Program-made: the position numbers and the translations under genes
NCBI GenBank assembly: GCA_903958045.1
Contig: CAJBRT010000190.1
Coordinates: 1 to 64,000 of the forward strand
Reading direction: 5' to 3'
Length of the DNA stretch: 64,000 nucleotides
Origin: an uncultured Bacteroidota bacterium
GTDB taxonomy: Bacteria; Bacteroidota; Bacteroidia; Chitinophagales; Chitinophagaceae
Shown here: positions 19,207 through 28,340 of the stretch, one piece after another
Numbering within the stretch: the stretch's first letter is position 1
Layout of the letters: the number at the start of each line of letters is the position of its first letter
The notes under the pieces: model-generated
The model's database searches: none
Told to the model about the DNA's origin: nothing
The model's input: only the letters and a program-made list of their open reading frames with translations

Positions 19207-21408
19207 TTATAGTTTCACTCCAACTGTAATAAAGAAGTTGCAAGGCTCCGCAGGCATGATTCCTGGACCCGGATAACCGCTAGCGCGTCTTGTAAAATAC
19301 TTTTCACTAAATAGATTATTGATGCCCGATTTTACAAAAAACTTTTCACTAAACTTATACGTGCCGCTTACATCCACTAGCTGATAAGATGGAATCAAGC
19401 CATTTACCCCATTTGCAGTAGGCGTTACTGTATTATTAGCATCACTAAACGCTTCTGAAACATAGCTGTATTGAGTTGTAAACGTGAATGCTTTTTTTGT
19501 GTACGTGAGTCCTGTTCTGATAATATTATTTGGTGCGTTTTCAACCTTCTTGTCATGTAAACTGTTCTCTACAAGCTGATTGCCTTGCCTAGAAATTATA
19601 TTAAAATTTGCATACCGTGCTTGGATAATGGCAATAGACGAAAAGAAAGTTAGATGTCCAATTGTGCTATTTTTCATCCAAGCCTTAGTAGGACTAAACT
19701 CCAAGAGTGCTTCTACACCTTTACTCTGGCTGTTGCCAACATTGGTTCTGAAATTATAAAAACTTCCATCCGCTTTTTGCTGTGCAATTACGCCAATACG
19801 GTTATTGTATTGTAAAATAAAACCACTCACATCAAAAAATAAATAGTCTTTTACTTTTCCTCGGTAACCTAAATCAATGTTATAACCTTTTGCGTCTTGT
19901 AAATCTGGATCAATAATATCAGTGATGGGATTAGCCGTTAAATCACTAAACAAAACGGGACGATACGACTGCGCATAGTTTGCATAGATTTCTGTAGAAC
20001 CAATATGGTATTCGGCACCAATGCCCGGCAAAATAAACTGACGACTTTTTTGTTGCTTAACACCGGACATGTTGTTAATATGCTCAATTCTAAATCCAGG
20101 AATAAGTATCAAATGCTTGCCAAGCTTGAAAATATTTTCTGCAAAAAAAGCGGTGTTCGCTGTTAAGAAATTAAGATTGGTAGGAAATGGAGCTAGCGTG
20201 TTTAAATTATAATCAAATCCAGTATCGCCTTTGCCGTTTTGAAAACGGTTTGTTGTACCTCTAAAATAGCGGATGCCAGCAGATATAGTCTGATCATTGT
20301 TACCTATTTTATAAGTACTTATGTAACGCATTTCTGCACCAAAGTTTCGGTACTGATCAATATCTACTCGTCTGTTATTGTATTGTAACGTAGATGCATT
20401 AATCGTATCAGCAACATTAGGCGCAGACATAAATCCAATACTATTTCTATCGCCTATCATTCCAAATGTTTTAAAGTTTAACCTACTACGCTCATTAATG
20501 GTGTAATCCAAATTGAGTGCTGCCATATTCCATTGTACTTCAAACCAGTTTCTATTTCTAGTGCTTCTATATGCATTTTTTGAAAATTGAGCATCTGTTA
20601 ATCCGCCTGGTTGCTTACTTACATAATCAAAGTGGGTAATTTCCATGCCAAGCTTTAATTTACTACTGAGCTTCCATGTATAATTTGCAAAACCCGTGTT
20701 CACCGTAAAGCCGCTGTTTTCTCTAAATCCATTTCCTTTTCGGTGATCCCAAAAAGCATAATAGTGCGCTTTATCATTTTGACCACCTATGGCATTATAG
20801 GAATTAAATAAACCAAAACTACCAGCTGTTTGCTGTGCTTCGTATTGAAAAGTTTTTTTGAGTTCGCTTCCATTTTTTAGAATAAAATTTACGAGTCCGC
20901 CAAACTGTGGTCCATATTGTAAGCTTCCTGCACCTCTTACTACTTCTACGCGTTGCACCGAATTTAATTGAGGGGTATAATACGCTTCGGGATATCCAAA
21001 AGGATCAGCACTGATATCATATCCATTTTGACGAATATTAAATTCCCAGCTTCTGTTAGGACTAAGGCCACGTGCAGCAATCCCTATTTGAATTCCACTT
21101 GGATCACTTTCCCAAATATGAATCCCGGGCACTTTAGCCATCACCTGTCGCATGGTATTGGTAACCACATTGCCCTGCACATTATCCATTACTATTAGTG
21201 CATTTTTTTTGCCGGCATTAATAGTAGTACCAACCACTTCTGGTAAAAAATGAATATCAGCGGCTGAATTTCGGCCTACGAGCGTGATGTCTGGCAAAAA
21301 TTTAGGTACACTAAATCCAGTATCCTTTGTTTTGATGGGCTGCTGCGCCGAAATAAGATTAAAACATTGAACAAAAGCCAGTACAAGTATCGTTTTCCTC
21401 ATTATCAT
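19207..21408 (-). CDS. TonB-dependent receptor, FecA-like
   Basis: Plug domain (VQRVEVVRGAGSLQYGPQFGGLVNFILK), C-terminal FFITVGVKL barrel end. Confidence 0.9.
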   Translation of the reverse strand: MIMRKTILVLAFVQCFNLISAQQPIKTKDTGFSVPKFLPDITLVGRNSAADIHFLPEVVGTTINAGKKNALIVMDNVQGNVVTNTMRQVMAKVPGIHIWESDPSGIQIGIAARGLSPNRSWEFNIRQNGYDISADPFGYPEAYYTPQLNSVQRVEVVRGAGSLQYGPQFGGLVNFILKNGSELKKTFQYEAQQTAGSFGLFNSYNAIGGQNDKAHYYAFWDHRKGNGFRENSGFTVNTGFANYTWKLSSKLKLGMEITHFDYVSKQPGGLTDAQFSKNAYRSTRNRNWFEVQWNMAALNLDYTINERSRLNFKTFGMIGDRNSIGFMSAPNVADTINASTLQYNNRRVDIDQYRNFGAEMRYISTYKIGNNDQTISAGIRYFRGTTNRFQNGKGDTGFDYNLNTLAPFPTNLNFLTANTAFFAENIFKLGKHLILIPGFRIEHINNMSGVKQQKSRQFILPGIGAEYHIGSTEIYANYAQSYRPVLFSDLTANPITDIIDPDLQDAKGYNIDLGYRGKVKDYLFFDVSGFILQYNNRIGVIAQQKADGSFYNFRTNVGNSQSKGVEALLEFSPTKAWMKNSTIGHLTFFSSIAIIQARYANFNIISRQGNQLVENSLHDKKVENAPNNIIRTGLTYTKKAFTFTTQYSYVSEAFSDANNTVTPTANGVNGLIPSYQLVDVSGTYKFSEKFFVKSGINNLFSEKYFTRRASGYPGPGIMPAEPCNFFITVGVKL

Positions 21409-21606
21409 AAAAAATATGGCCGCAAGTTGGCTCCAATTTTTTATAACTATTTACGGATATGGAAAACTGAATAACGATATACGGAAAATAAATGGACAAC
21501 AGTGCCTGATAAAAAATTACCTCAAAAATGATTTATAAAACAAGAAGAGATTAAATTCGAGGACTTACTTTCTAGCACGAATGGCCGTTTATTTAAATAT
21601 AGAATA

Positions 21607-22512
21607 ATGAGCAATCATAAAAACCTATCTATTGTCATGAATGCACTCATGACTATGTACTCAGAGAGAGTTCCGGATGTAAAAAAAATCATTCATGACT
21701 TAATCAGAGAAAATATAATTTCTGATGTAAACGAAATACGCAATGATCACATTGCATTTCGAACAATGGGAGTGCCGCATCTTGGTATTGCATCTTTAGA
21801 AAAAATATTTCTTCATTTCGGATACATTCGAAAAGAACATTACGCATTTGCTTCAAAAAAACTAGATGCATATTGGTATGCGCCACCATCTGAAGAGTTC
21901 CCAAGAATCTTTATTAGCGAACTGCGCGTGCATGATTTATCCAAAGACGCGCAGGATATCATTTTTTCATACACCAAAGAAATTACAAGCGACCCCGTTG
22001 ATCGTTTAGACCTTAATGATGCCGTTGCCGTTGGAAACTTTCTTCATCAGCCACTTTGGAGAATTCCTTCGAAAGAAGATTATCTCAAACTACTAGAGGA
22101 ATCTGAATACGCAGCATGGGTTATCTATAACAGATATTACTTGAACCATTATACAATAAGTGTTCATTATTTGAAAGAAGGATTCAATCAACTTCATGAG
22201 TTTAATGCGTTTCTTGAGCGTAATGGTATTGTGCTAAATAATTCTGGCGGTAAGATAAAAGTGAGTCCTGACGGGCTTTTGCTGCAAAGCTCTACGGTTG
22301 CTCAAATAGTGAAAGCCTCATTTGCTGGAAATCAAGAACATGATATTGCCGGTAGCTATGTCGAATTTGCAGAGAGAAAAGTACTTCCAGAATTTGCACA
22401 TATTCCTGAAGGAGAAAGAAAAAGAGAACATCTTAGAGAAGGATTTGAAGCCAATAATGCCGACAAGATTTTCGAGAGTACATTCACTAGTCAAATTAAT
22501 AGACCACAATAA
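21607..22512 (+). CDS. DUF1338 family protein (HglS-like 2-oxoadipate dioxygenase/decarboxylase candidate)
   Basis: DHIAFRTMG, YIRKEHYAFASKKLDAYWYAPP, overlaps start of downstream ALDH by 1 bp. Confidence 0.85.
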   Translation: MSNHKNLSIVMNALMTMYSERVPDVKKIIHDLIRENIISDVNEIRNDHIAFRTMGVPHLGIASLEKIFLHFGYIRKEHYAFASKKLDAYWYAPPSEEFPRIFISELRVHDLSKDAQDIIFSYTKEITSDPVDRLDLNDAVAVGNFLHQPLWRIPSKEDYLKLLEESEYAAWVIYNRYYLNHYTISVHYLKEGFNQLHEFNAFLERNGIVLNNSGGKIKVSPDGLLLQSSTVAQIVKASFAGNQEHDIAGSYVEFAERKVLPEFAHIPEGERKREHLREGFEANNADKIFESTFTSQINRPQ

Positions 22513-24038
22513 TGGAAAACTTAATAAAAGAATTGGGCTTATCAGATCAGATAAATGGTATATCAACTGGTAGTATTGCATGGGAAGGTAAAAGCAATCA
22601 AATTGAATCCATATCTCCTGTTGATGGAAAAATTATTGGCACTGTCCGTCTCGCTACCAGAGAAGATTATGACAAAGTAATTCATCAGGCGGAACTCGCA
22701 TTTAAAACTTGGTCTACCATGCCTGCACCAAAAAGAGGTGAAATTATTAGGCAAATTGGGGATGCACTCAGAAGTCATAAAGACGCACTAGGTAAACTTG
22801 TGAGTTATGAAATGGGCAAAAGTTTACAAGAAGGATGGGGAGAAGTACAGGAAATGATTGACATCTGTGACTTTGCTGTGGGACTATCGCGTCAGCTTTA
22901 CGGATTAACCATGCATTCTGAACGTCCACAACATAGAATGTACGAGCAATATCATCCATTGGGACTTGTAGGCATCATTTCTGCGTTTAACTTCCCTGTT
23001 GCCGTTTGGGCATGGAACACAATGCTGGCATGGGTTTGTGGAGATGTATGTATTTGGAAACCATCAGAAAAAACACCATTATCAGCGGTGGCTTGCCAAA
23101 AAATTATTGCCGAAGTTTTTGCAAAAAATAATGTACCAGAAGGTGTATCCTGTTTGGTGATTGGTGATGCGGAATCAGGAAAATGGATGGCCGAAGATAA
23201 ACGCATCGCATTAGTTTCAGCAACAGGATCTACACGCATGGGTAAATCAGTAGCTGTTGCTGTTGCAGGCAGGCTTGGTAAATCATTACTTGAACTAGGG
23301 GGCAATAATGCAATAATTATTTCACCCGATGCTTCATTAGATTTAGCGGTTCCGTCTATCGTATTTGGAGCTGTTGGAACTGCTGGCCAAAGGTGTACAA
23401 CAACTAGACGCCTCATTGTACATGAAAATATTTATGATGCAGTAAAAGAAAAATTGAAAAAAGCCTATGCGCAAATCAAAGTGGGCAATCCACTTGATAC
23501 GGCCCATCATGTTGGTCCTTTAATTGATAAGCTTGCTGTTGATGCATTTGTAAAAGCAATTGAGGACGCAAAGAAACAAGGTGGCAAACTATTATGTGGA
23601 GGTGAACTATTAGAAGGAAAAGATTTTACTTCTGGCTGTTATGTAAATCCATGTATTATTGAAATGGATGCTCAAACAGATATTGTGTTGCAGGAAACAT
23701 TTGCCCCTATTTTATACATCATGAAATATAAAAATCTGGAAGACGCCATATCGATGCACAATAATGTGCCGCAAGGACTTTCCTCTTCGATTTTTACCAA
23801 CCAACTCCAAGAGGCTGAACGCTTCCTTAGTGTTTCAGGTTCAGATTGTGGAATTGCAAACGTAAATATTGGTACGTCAGGTGCAGAAATTGGTGGCGCG
23901 TTTGGTGGTGAAAAAGAAACAGGAGGCGGCAGAGAAAGCGGATCCGATGCATGGAAGGCTTATATGCGCAGACAAACCAATACCATCAATTACGGCAGTT
24001 CAATGCCACTCGCACAAGGGATTAGATTTGATATCTAA
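22512..24038 (+). CDS. amaB: Aldehyde dehydrogenase, antiquitin/ALDH7 type (alpha-aminoadipic semialdehyde / L-piperidine-6-carboxylate dehydrogenase)
   Basis: KRGEIIRQIGDALR, FNFPVAVWAWN, SLLELGGNNAII, GTAGQRCTTTRRL, closely resembling antiquitin. Confidence 0.92.
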   Translation: MENLIKELGLSDQINGISTGSIAWEGKSNQIESISPVDGKIIGTVRLATREDYDKVIHQAELAFKTWSTMPAPKRGEIIRQIGDALRSHKDALGKLVSYEMGKSLQEGWGEVQEMIDICDFAVGLSRQLYGLTMHSERPQHRMYEQYHPLGLVGIISAFNFPVAVWAWNTMLAWVCGDVCIWKPSEKTPLSAVACQKIIAEVFAKNNVPEGVSCLVIGDAESGKWMAEDKRIALVSATGSTRMGKSVAVAVAGRLGKSLLELGGNNAIIISPDASLDLAVPSIVFGAVGTAGQRCTTTRRLIVHENIYDAVKEKLKKAYAQIKVGNPLDTAHHVGPLIDKLAVDAFVKAIEDAKKQGGKLLCGGELLEGKDFTSGCYVNPCIIEMDAQTDIVLQETFAPILYIMKYKNLEDAISMHNNVPQGLSSSIFTNQLQEAERFLSVSGSDCGIANVNIGTSGAEIGGAFGGEKETGGGRESGSDAWKAYMRRQTNTINYGSSMPLAQGIRFDI

Positions 24039-24706
24039 GTGAGTTTTTGATAAAGGCTTTCTAGTTTTGATTTTTGGACCATTAGGGCATCTCCCGTTAT
24101 CGTTGCTTTTTTGGCATCCCAAACAGCAGGTACGGCAAGCTTACCTTTAGAAAGGGAATACATCCATAACAAATCAATAAAATTGATGAAGAGATTAATC
24201 CTATAAAATAAAGTGGCTTTTTCTAATTGGAAACCCAAATTATGTAATGTACGATCATTGAAAAAATAAGAGGTACCAATGATATTTACGGATGCTGGTA
24301 TACGTTTATCTTCTATTAACTGAATAAGGTTTAATAAACCTTCCAAATGATAAAGTATGATTCTATTTCTCAATGGTATTCCTGACTTCACTTTTCTCAA
24401 AACAAATAAATGATCAAAGCTTGTGCCACTGTGTAAATCTATTTGTTTATCGTTGGCCATATAGCCTAAAAGCATTGGCGAATAATAAGTATATCCTCCA
24501 GTTAGTGTATAAATAGGCGTAAATAAAAATTGGCTAATTGGCACATACAAAATGAACAACAAATAAAACATTGGTTGATGGTTACCCTCTGCAATAATTA
24601 CAATGCCTAACAACATTCCTACTAAAAGAAATAGAATGGATTGAATCCATACCAAAGTTTTAGGCTGTTTGTAAAAGTTATTCATCTTTAACCAGTTGAT
24701 ATTCAT
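24035..24706 (-). CDS. Hypothetical membrane protein
   Basis: ORF with N-terminal TM helices; 4-bp convergent overlap with ALDH. Confidence 0.65.
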   Translation of the reverse strand: MNINWLKMNNFYKQPKTLVWIQSILFLLVGMLLGIVIIAEGNHQPMFYLLFILYVPISQFLFTPIYTLTGGYTYYSPMLLGYMANDKQIDLHSGTSFDHLFVLRKVKSGIPLRNRIILYHLEGLLNLIQLIEDKRIPASVNIIGTSYFFNDRTLHNLGFQLEKATLFYRINLFINFIDLLWMYSLSKGKLAVPAVWDAKKATITGDALMVQKSKLESLYQKLT

Positions 24707-25169
24707 TTCGTTTTATCCATACATCTGTACCATCAAATTTCACGTCTTTTACAACTGAATAATTGTTAGACTTTAATGTATAGGTATGTCTTAATATAGC
24801 TTTTTTATGATCGTTTCCATCTTCACCGGCTATTTCGGTTACCAATGTAAAAGCTCCATCGGCAGCTTTCTTAAATTCAACAATTTTGTCCTTGCCAAAT
24901 AGTTTGTCATTAACGTAAGTGGTATCCTTAGCGTTTGCTTGTGGCTCTTTAGGATATTCATATGACATTATATATCCTTTGTTATCAGCCGTCAAGCTTA
25001 TTTTAATATTGGCTAACATCGTGTACGGCTTGCCAGATGTGTAATCCAAATAGGTTAATTTGCCCTCCCAGCTACCAACGGAGTTGGATAAGTCAGTTAT
25101 TGTAACTCGTTGAGCATTGGAATACCCCCAGTTTAGTATGAATAGAATAAATAAAATGTATTTTTTCAT
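24678..25169 (-). CDS. Hypothetical exported protein
   Basis: ORF with signal peptide; overlaps downstream gene 29 bp. Confidence 0.65.
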   Translation of the reverse strand: MKKYILFILFILNWGYSNAQRVTITDLSNSVGSWEGKLTYLDYTSGKPYTMLANIKISLTADNKGYIMSYEYPKEPQANAKDTTYVNDKLFGKDKIVEFKKAADGAFTLVTEIAGEDGNDHKKAILRHTYTLKSNNYSVVKDVKFDGTDVWIKRNEYQLVKDE

Positions 25170-25176
25170 ATAAGAA

Positions 25177-25770
25177 TTATTTTGATTTTTTGCTTTCTAC
25201 CGCTATACTCCCGCAGGGAATGAATGCAAAATCTTTACCTATAGTAATTTTATAAAATAATTTTTTGCCGTCTAATATTAGTGAAGCGCGTGCAGTCCCA
25301 TTGATCTCGTGCATAAATACAGGAATATAAAAATAGTAGACCTCTTTAGGATCAATCGTTTTTTTCAAAACTTTTACCTGTTTCGAGTTATCATTTAAAA
25401 GAGATTCTAAATCAGTTAGTCCATAGTTGAATAACTGTTCTTTTTCATGATTCATTGTGTCTTTAGGAAGCAACATTTTTATATGAGCTTCTGTGGATTG
25501 TAAATAAGTAATGTCAGGAAATGTAAGCTGTAATTGAATGGGTGTGGATGTTTGATTGTGTATACGCGTCCAAAATATTACATGACTATATTTTATGTTG
25601 TTCAAATACTTTACGCCCCCTCCTTTGGGTAAGCTATGCGTAAATATCACATTCTTTTGGTTATCAAAGGAGTACTTAACTTCTGTGTCAATCCAATTTC
25701 TTATTGGACCCACTTGCCCATAAGTGCTTATATAAAATAGAGATAGAATGAATAAGAATGAAATTCTCAT
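25177..25770 (-). CDS. Hypothetical exported protein
   Basis: ORF with signal peptide, same-strand run. Confidence 0.65.
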   Translation of the reverse strand: MRISFLFILSLFYISTYGQVGPIRNWIDTEVKYSFDNQKNVIFTHSLPKGGGVKYLNNIKYSHVIFWTRIHNQTSTPIQLQLTFPDITYLQSTEAHIKMLLPKDTMNHEKEQLFNYGLTDLESLLNDNSKQVKVLKKTIDPKEVYYFYIPVFMHEINGTARASLILDGKKLFYKITIGKDFAFIPCGSIAVESKKSK

Positions 25771-25778
25771 AAATTAAT

Positions 25779-25886
25779 TTACAAGAATGACTTTATTACA
25801 TCTCTGAAAATCAAAAATAGAAATACAACTACACCCACAATAATTTCTTTGCGGTACTTTTTAAAAAATTGAGATAGTTTATCCAT
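25779..25886 (-). CDS. Candidate 35-aa single-TM small protein (MDKLSQFFKKYRKEIIVGVVVFLFLIFRDVIKSFL)
   Basis: Hand translation of minus strand; below length cut of ORF track; basic N-term + hydrophobic helix; fills intergenic gap. Confidence 0.45.
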   Translation of the reverse strand: MDKLSQFFKKYRKEIIVGVVVFLFLIFRDVIKSFL

Positions 25887-25893
25887 AAAAAAT

Positions 25894-26136
25894 TTACTTG
25901 TCATTCAAACCAATACCCAATCCAAACATAGCTGCTACTAAAGCTAGGTGAATAATTAATACTGCTTTTTGCCATGTTGGTCTGTCATTCCACTTTTGTT
26001 CTGGATTGAATGGATCAAATGCCATTCCAATCCCTAATGAAGCAGCTGCTTGCATATAATCTTTAGAGACAATTGCTTGGAATAGTCCTAATAGTAAAAA
26101 TCCAATATAAAGGAATTTGTTAAATGATGTATTCAT
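25894..26136 (-). CDS. Hypothetical small membrane protein
   Basis: 80 aa, two hydrophobic segments. Confidence 0.65.
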   Translation of the reverse strand: MNTSFNKFLYIGFLLLGLFQAIVSKDYMQAAASLGIGMAFDPFNPEQKWNDRPTWQKAVLIIHLALVAAMFGLGIGLNDK

Positions 26137-26170
26137 AGATATCTCGTTTAATTCGTTTCAAAATTAAGAA

Positions 26171-26509
26171 TTAAATCTCTTCAATTATTGAAGTCCCCGT
26201 TGAAAAATCCCCGGAAGTCCATTGCCATGTTTCATGTAACCCAATTTTACCGTTTATAAGTATTTCTGGTTTTGAAAAACACTTACCGGTCATAAGCTCG
26301 TTATTGACATTAATTTGATGGTAACACATTTCTATACATCCTTCTTTGTCAACCAATCCAATTAAATGGCCGTATATGATTTTGCCGCCTTTATATTCAG
26401 AAGAAATAATATTGCCTTCTTGTTTGTAATAAAAAACAGTTTCTGGTGATGTTTCCCCGTTTTCCGTATTTTGAATGGGTCTAAAAGTTTTATTGTTGTA
26501 GTTAATCAT
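26171..26509 (-). CDS. Small protein of the type often annotated 'n-acetylglutamate synthase' in Bacteroidota
   Basis: NYNNKTFRPIQNTENGETSPETVFYYKQEGNIISSEYKGG pattern. Confidence 0.65.
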   Translation of the reverse strand: MINYNNKTFRPIQNTENGETSPETVFYYKQEGNIISSEYKGGKIIYGHLIGLVDKEGCIEMCYHQINVNNELMTGKCFSKPEILINGKIGLHETWQWTSGDFSTGTSIIEEI

Positions 26510-26529
26510 TTTTTAAATTTTTCTATGAG

Positions 26530-26832
26530 TTAATTAACTGACACCTCAACAGTTTTACCCAATCCAAATTCAAGTAATCTATATAATGTAGATAGCTGAA
26601 TATCTGTTTTTCCATTTTCAATTCTCGATATGAAACTTTTTTTTGCGCCAATTTTATCTGCTAATTGTTCTTGTGTCATTTTTGCATTTTTTCTTTCTTC
26701 TTTAATCAACTCTCCAATTAGAAAAGCTTTTGCTTTAATTTCAAATTCAGTTCTCTTCTCTGATCCCTTTATACCATAACGCTTAGACAAATGCTGCTTA
26801 TAAGTAGTTAAATTATTTTCTTTCGTTGCCAT
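26530..26832 (-). CDS. XRE-family antitoxin (HigA-like)
   Basis: HTH KMTQEQLADKIGAKKSFISRIENGKTDIQLSTLYRLLE; directly downstream of RelE/HigB-like toxin. Confidence 0.88.
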   Translation of the reverse strand: MATKENNLTTYKQHLSKRYGIKGSEKRTEFEIKAKAFLIGELIKEERKNAKMTQEQLADKIGAKKSFISRIENGKTDIQLSTLYRLLEFGLGKTVEVSVN

Positions 26833-26836
26833 AACT

Positions 26837-27181
26837 TCATTTTTTAGTATTAATATAATATTCCTTCATTAATTTATTAGCCATCATAATTTCCCTACTT
26901 GAAGTTTTTTGCATTTTCTTTTGATAACCATTTAATAAAACAATAATCTTTCCTTTGTCAAAAAAACAGAATATTCTAAAAATATTACTGCCATGTTCAA
27001 CTCTTATTTCATACAAACCCTTGTTCCCTTCTAAATGTTTTAAAAACTTCTCAGGCACTTTATCTATATGCGTAACTAGAAATAAAACATAATCGATTTT
27101 TTCTTTTCCTTTTTCAGACTGTTTATTAAAAAAATCATAGAAATAATTTTTATAAAAAACGATTTCTCTTAATTCATTCAT
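26837..27181 (-). CDS. RelE/HigB (Gp49-like) toxin
   Basis: FLKHLEGNKGLYEIRVEHGSNIFRIFCFFDKGKIIVLLNGYQKKMQKTS; toxin-first order. Confidence 0.88.
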   Translation of the reverse strand: MNELREIVFYKNYFYDFFNKQSEKGKEKIDYVLFLVTHIDKVPEKFLKHLEGNKGLYEIRVEHGSNIFRIFCFFDKGKIIVLLNGYQKKMQKTSSREIMMANKLMKEYYINTKK

Positions 27182-27322
27182 TAGACCATAATTTACAAAG
27201 TTAACTTAAAATGGAACTTTCACGAAATATTTATTCTATTTCGCCAAAAATGAATGTCCGAAGAAAGATGACTGAAAGTTTATGTATTTATACGCATTTG
27301 AAACTTGCCAAAGCACTCATAA

Positions 27323-27372
27323 ACAAAGAAAAAGCCATCATTTCTGATGGCTTGTCCAGTGTGGCTCCCCTT
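27323..27372. repeat. Direct repeat copy A (38 bp identical to 31097-31134, homology continuing into tRNA-acceptor-like ggctcccctt)
   Basis: acaaagaaaaagccatcatttctgatggcttgtccagt identical to copy B. Confidence 0.9.
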
Positions 27373-27461
27373 ACAGACGGAAGATGCAACTATAATGCGA
27401 TGAATGAGTATGTGACTATCAGGAAATTAAAGGGTTAAACATCGTTTCAAATTGCAGGAAG

Positions 27462-27842
27462 CTACTTCCCACTCCAAGCGTCCATTATGCCGGCTTTAAT
27501 ATCAGTGTAACTTGTGAATAGATAAATGACTAAAATGACAATGAAAATTATTTTCCAGTGTGTTTTTACTAATGCTTTTAAGTCGTTTAAGAACTGATTC
27601 ATATCTGTGATTTTAAGGTTTAAATTAAACTCATAGGGTTTAGCTTCGGATGTTTTTATAAAATCAGACAAGTCGGTTTTCAATACCTCTCCAATAACTT
27701 TTAAAGAATAAAGACTCGGTTTAACCTCATTATTCTCAATTCTTTGAATTGTTCTGAGGGTTAATCCTGTCTGTTCTGAAAGTTCTTTTTGAGAGCAATT
27801 CAAACTTGTTCTAATCTCTTTTAATCTTGCGCCAAATTCCAT
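27462..27842 (-). CDS. XRE-family regulator with C-terminal transmembrane helix
   Basis: HTH NCSQKELSEQTGLTLRTIQRIENNEVKPSLYSLKVIGEVL; C-term IIFIVILVIYLF. Confidence 0.85.
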   Translation of the reverse strand: MEFGARLKEIRTSLNCSQKELSEQTGLTLRTIQRIENNEVKPSLYSLKVIGEVLKTDLSDFIKTSEAKPYEFNLNLKITDMNQFLNDLKALVKTHWKIIFIVILVIYLFTSYTDIKAGIMDAWSGK

Positions 27843-27883
27843 TTGCAAATATGATACGTGTAAATAAATAATTAATTGACATA

Positions 27884-27904
27884 TAGGCGTCATTTAGGCG
27901 TCAT
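27884..27904. repeat. Tandem 11-bp-period direct repeat taggcgtcatt/taggcgtcat upstream of XRE gene
   Basis: atataggcgtcatttaggcgtcatc. Confidence 0.65.
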
Positions 27905-27940
27905 CTTGCCTGTCTTTGATCAATATTACATACTAAAGGT

Positions 27941-28315
27941 TTACTTGTTCTCCTCCATAATTCTTTTCAATTCTTCCGGTATCTCCATACTTTTAAGTGG
28001 TGGCACATTTGCTCCGCCGGTATTTCCAACTGGAATTTCGCCAACGAATGATTTAACACCGCCCACAAGTAAGCGAGGTATTTGACCAATGATTTCTCTT
28101 ACATCCTTTATTTTGATACCAAAGAGTAACATTTTCCAATGAACCAGCGTGTGATGATATGGATAAGGTTGACCAAGAATGTGGGCACGCTCAAGATGAT
28201 ACCAGCTTGACCTGAAATCGTTTAGTTTGAAATATTTACCCGCAATTTTTAATTCTTCAAGAAAAAAGGGAGTTAGCCTATCAGGCATTGTTGTATGTAT
28301 TTTCATATCTATCAA
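27941..28315 (-). CDS. DUF3703 family protein
   Basis: LEELKIAGKYFKLNDFRSSWYHLERAHILGQPYPYHHTLVHWKML. Confidence 0.83.
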   Translation of the reverse strand: MIDMKIHTTMPDRLTPFFLEELKIAGKYFKLNDFRSSWYHLERAHILGQPYPYHHTLVHWKMLLFGIKIKDVREIIGQIPRLLVGGVKSFVGEIPVGNTGGANVPPLKSMEIPEELKRIMEENK

Positions 28316-28340
28316 TTAGTATTTTAAAAGTTATTACTGA

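Noticed and set aside
22952-23416. 154-aa minus-strand ORF antisense to ALDH
   Set aside because: Entirely inside a strongly recognised ALDH; low-complexity antisense translation with no family motif.
27211-27438. 75-aa plus-strand ORF spanning the left direct repeat
   Set aside because: Runs through a terminator hairpin and tRNA-like remnant; non-coding origin more likely.
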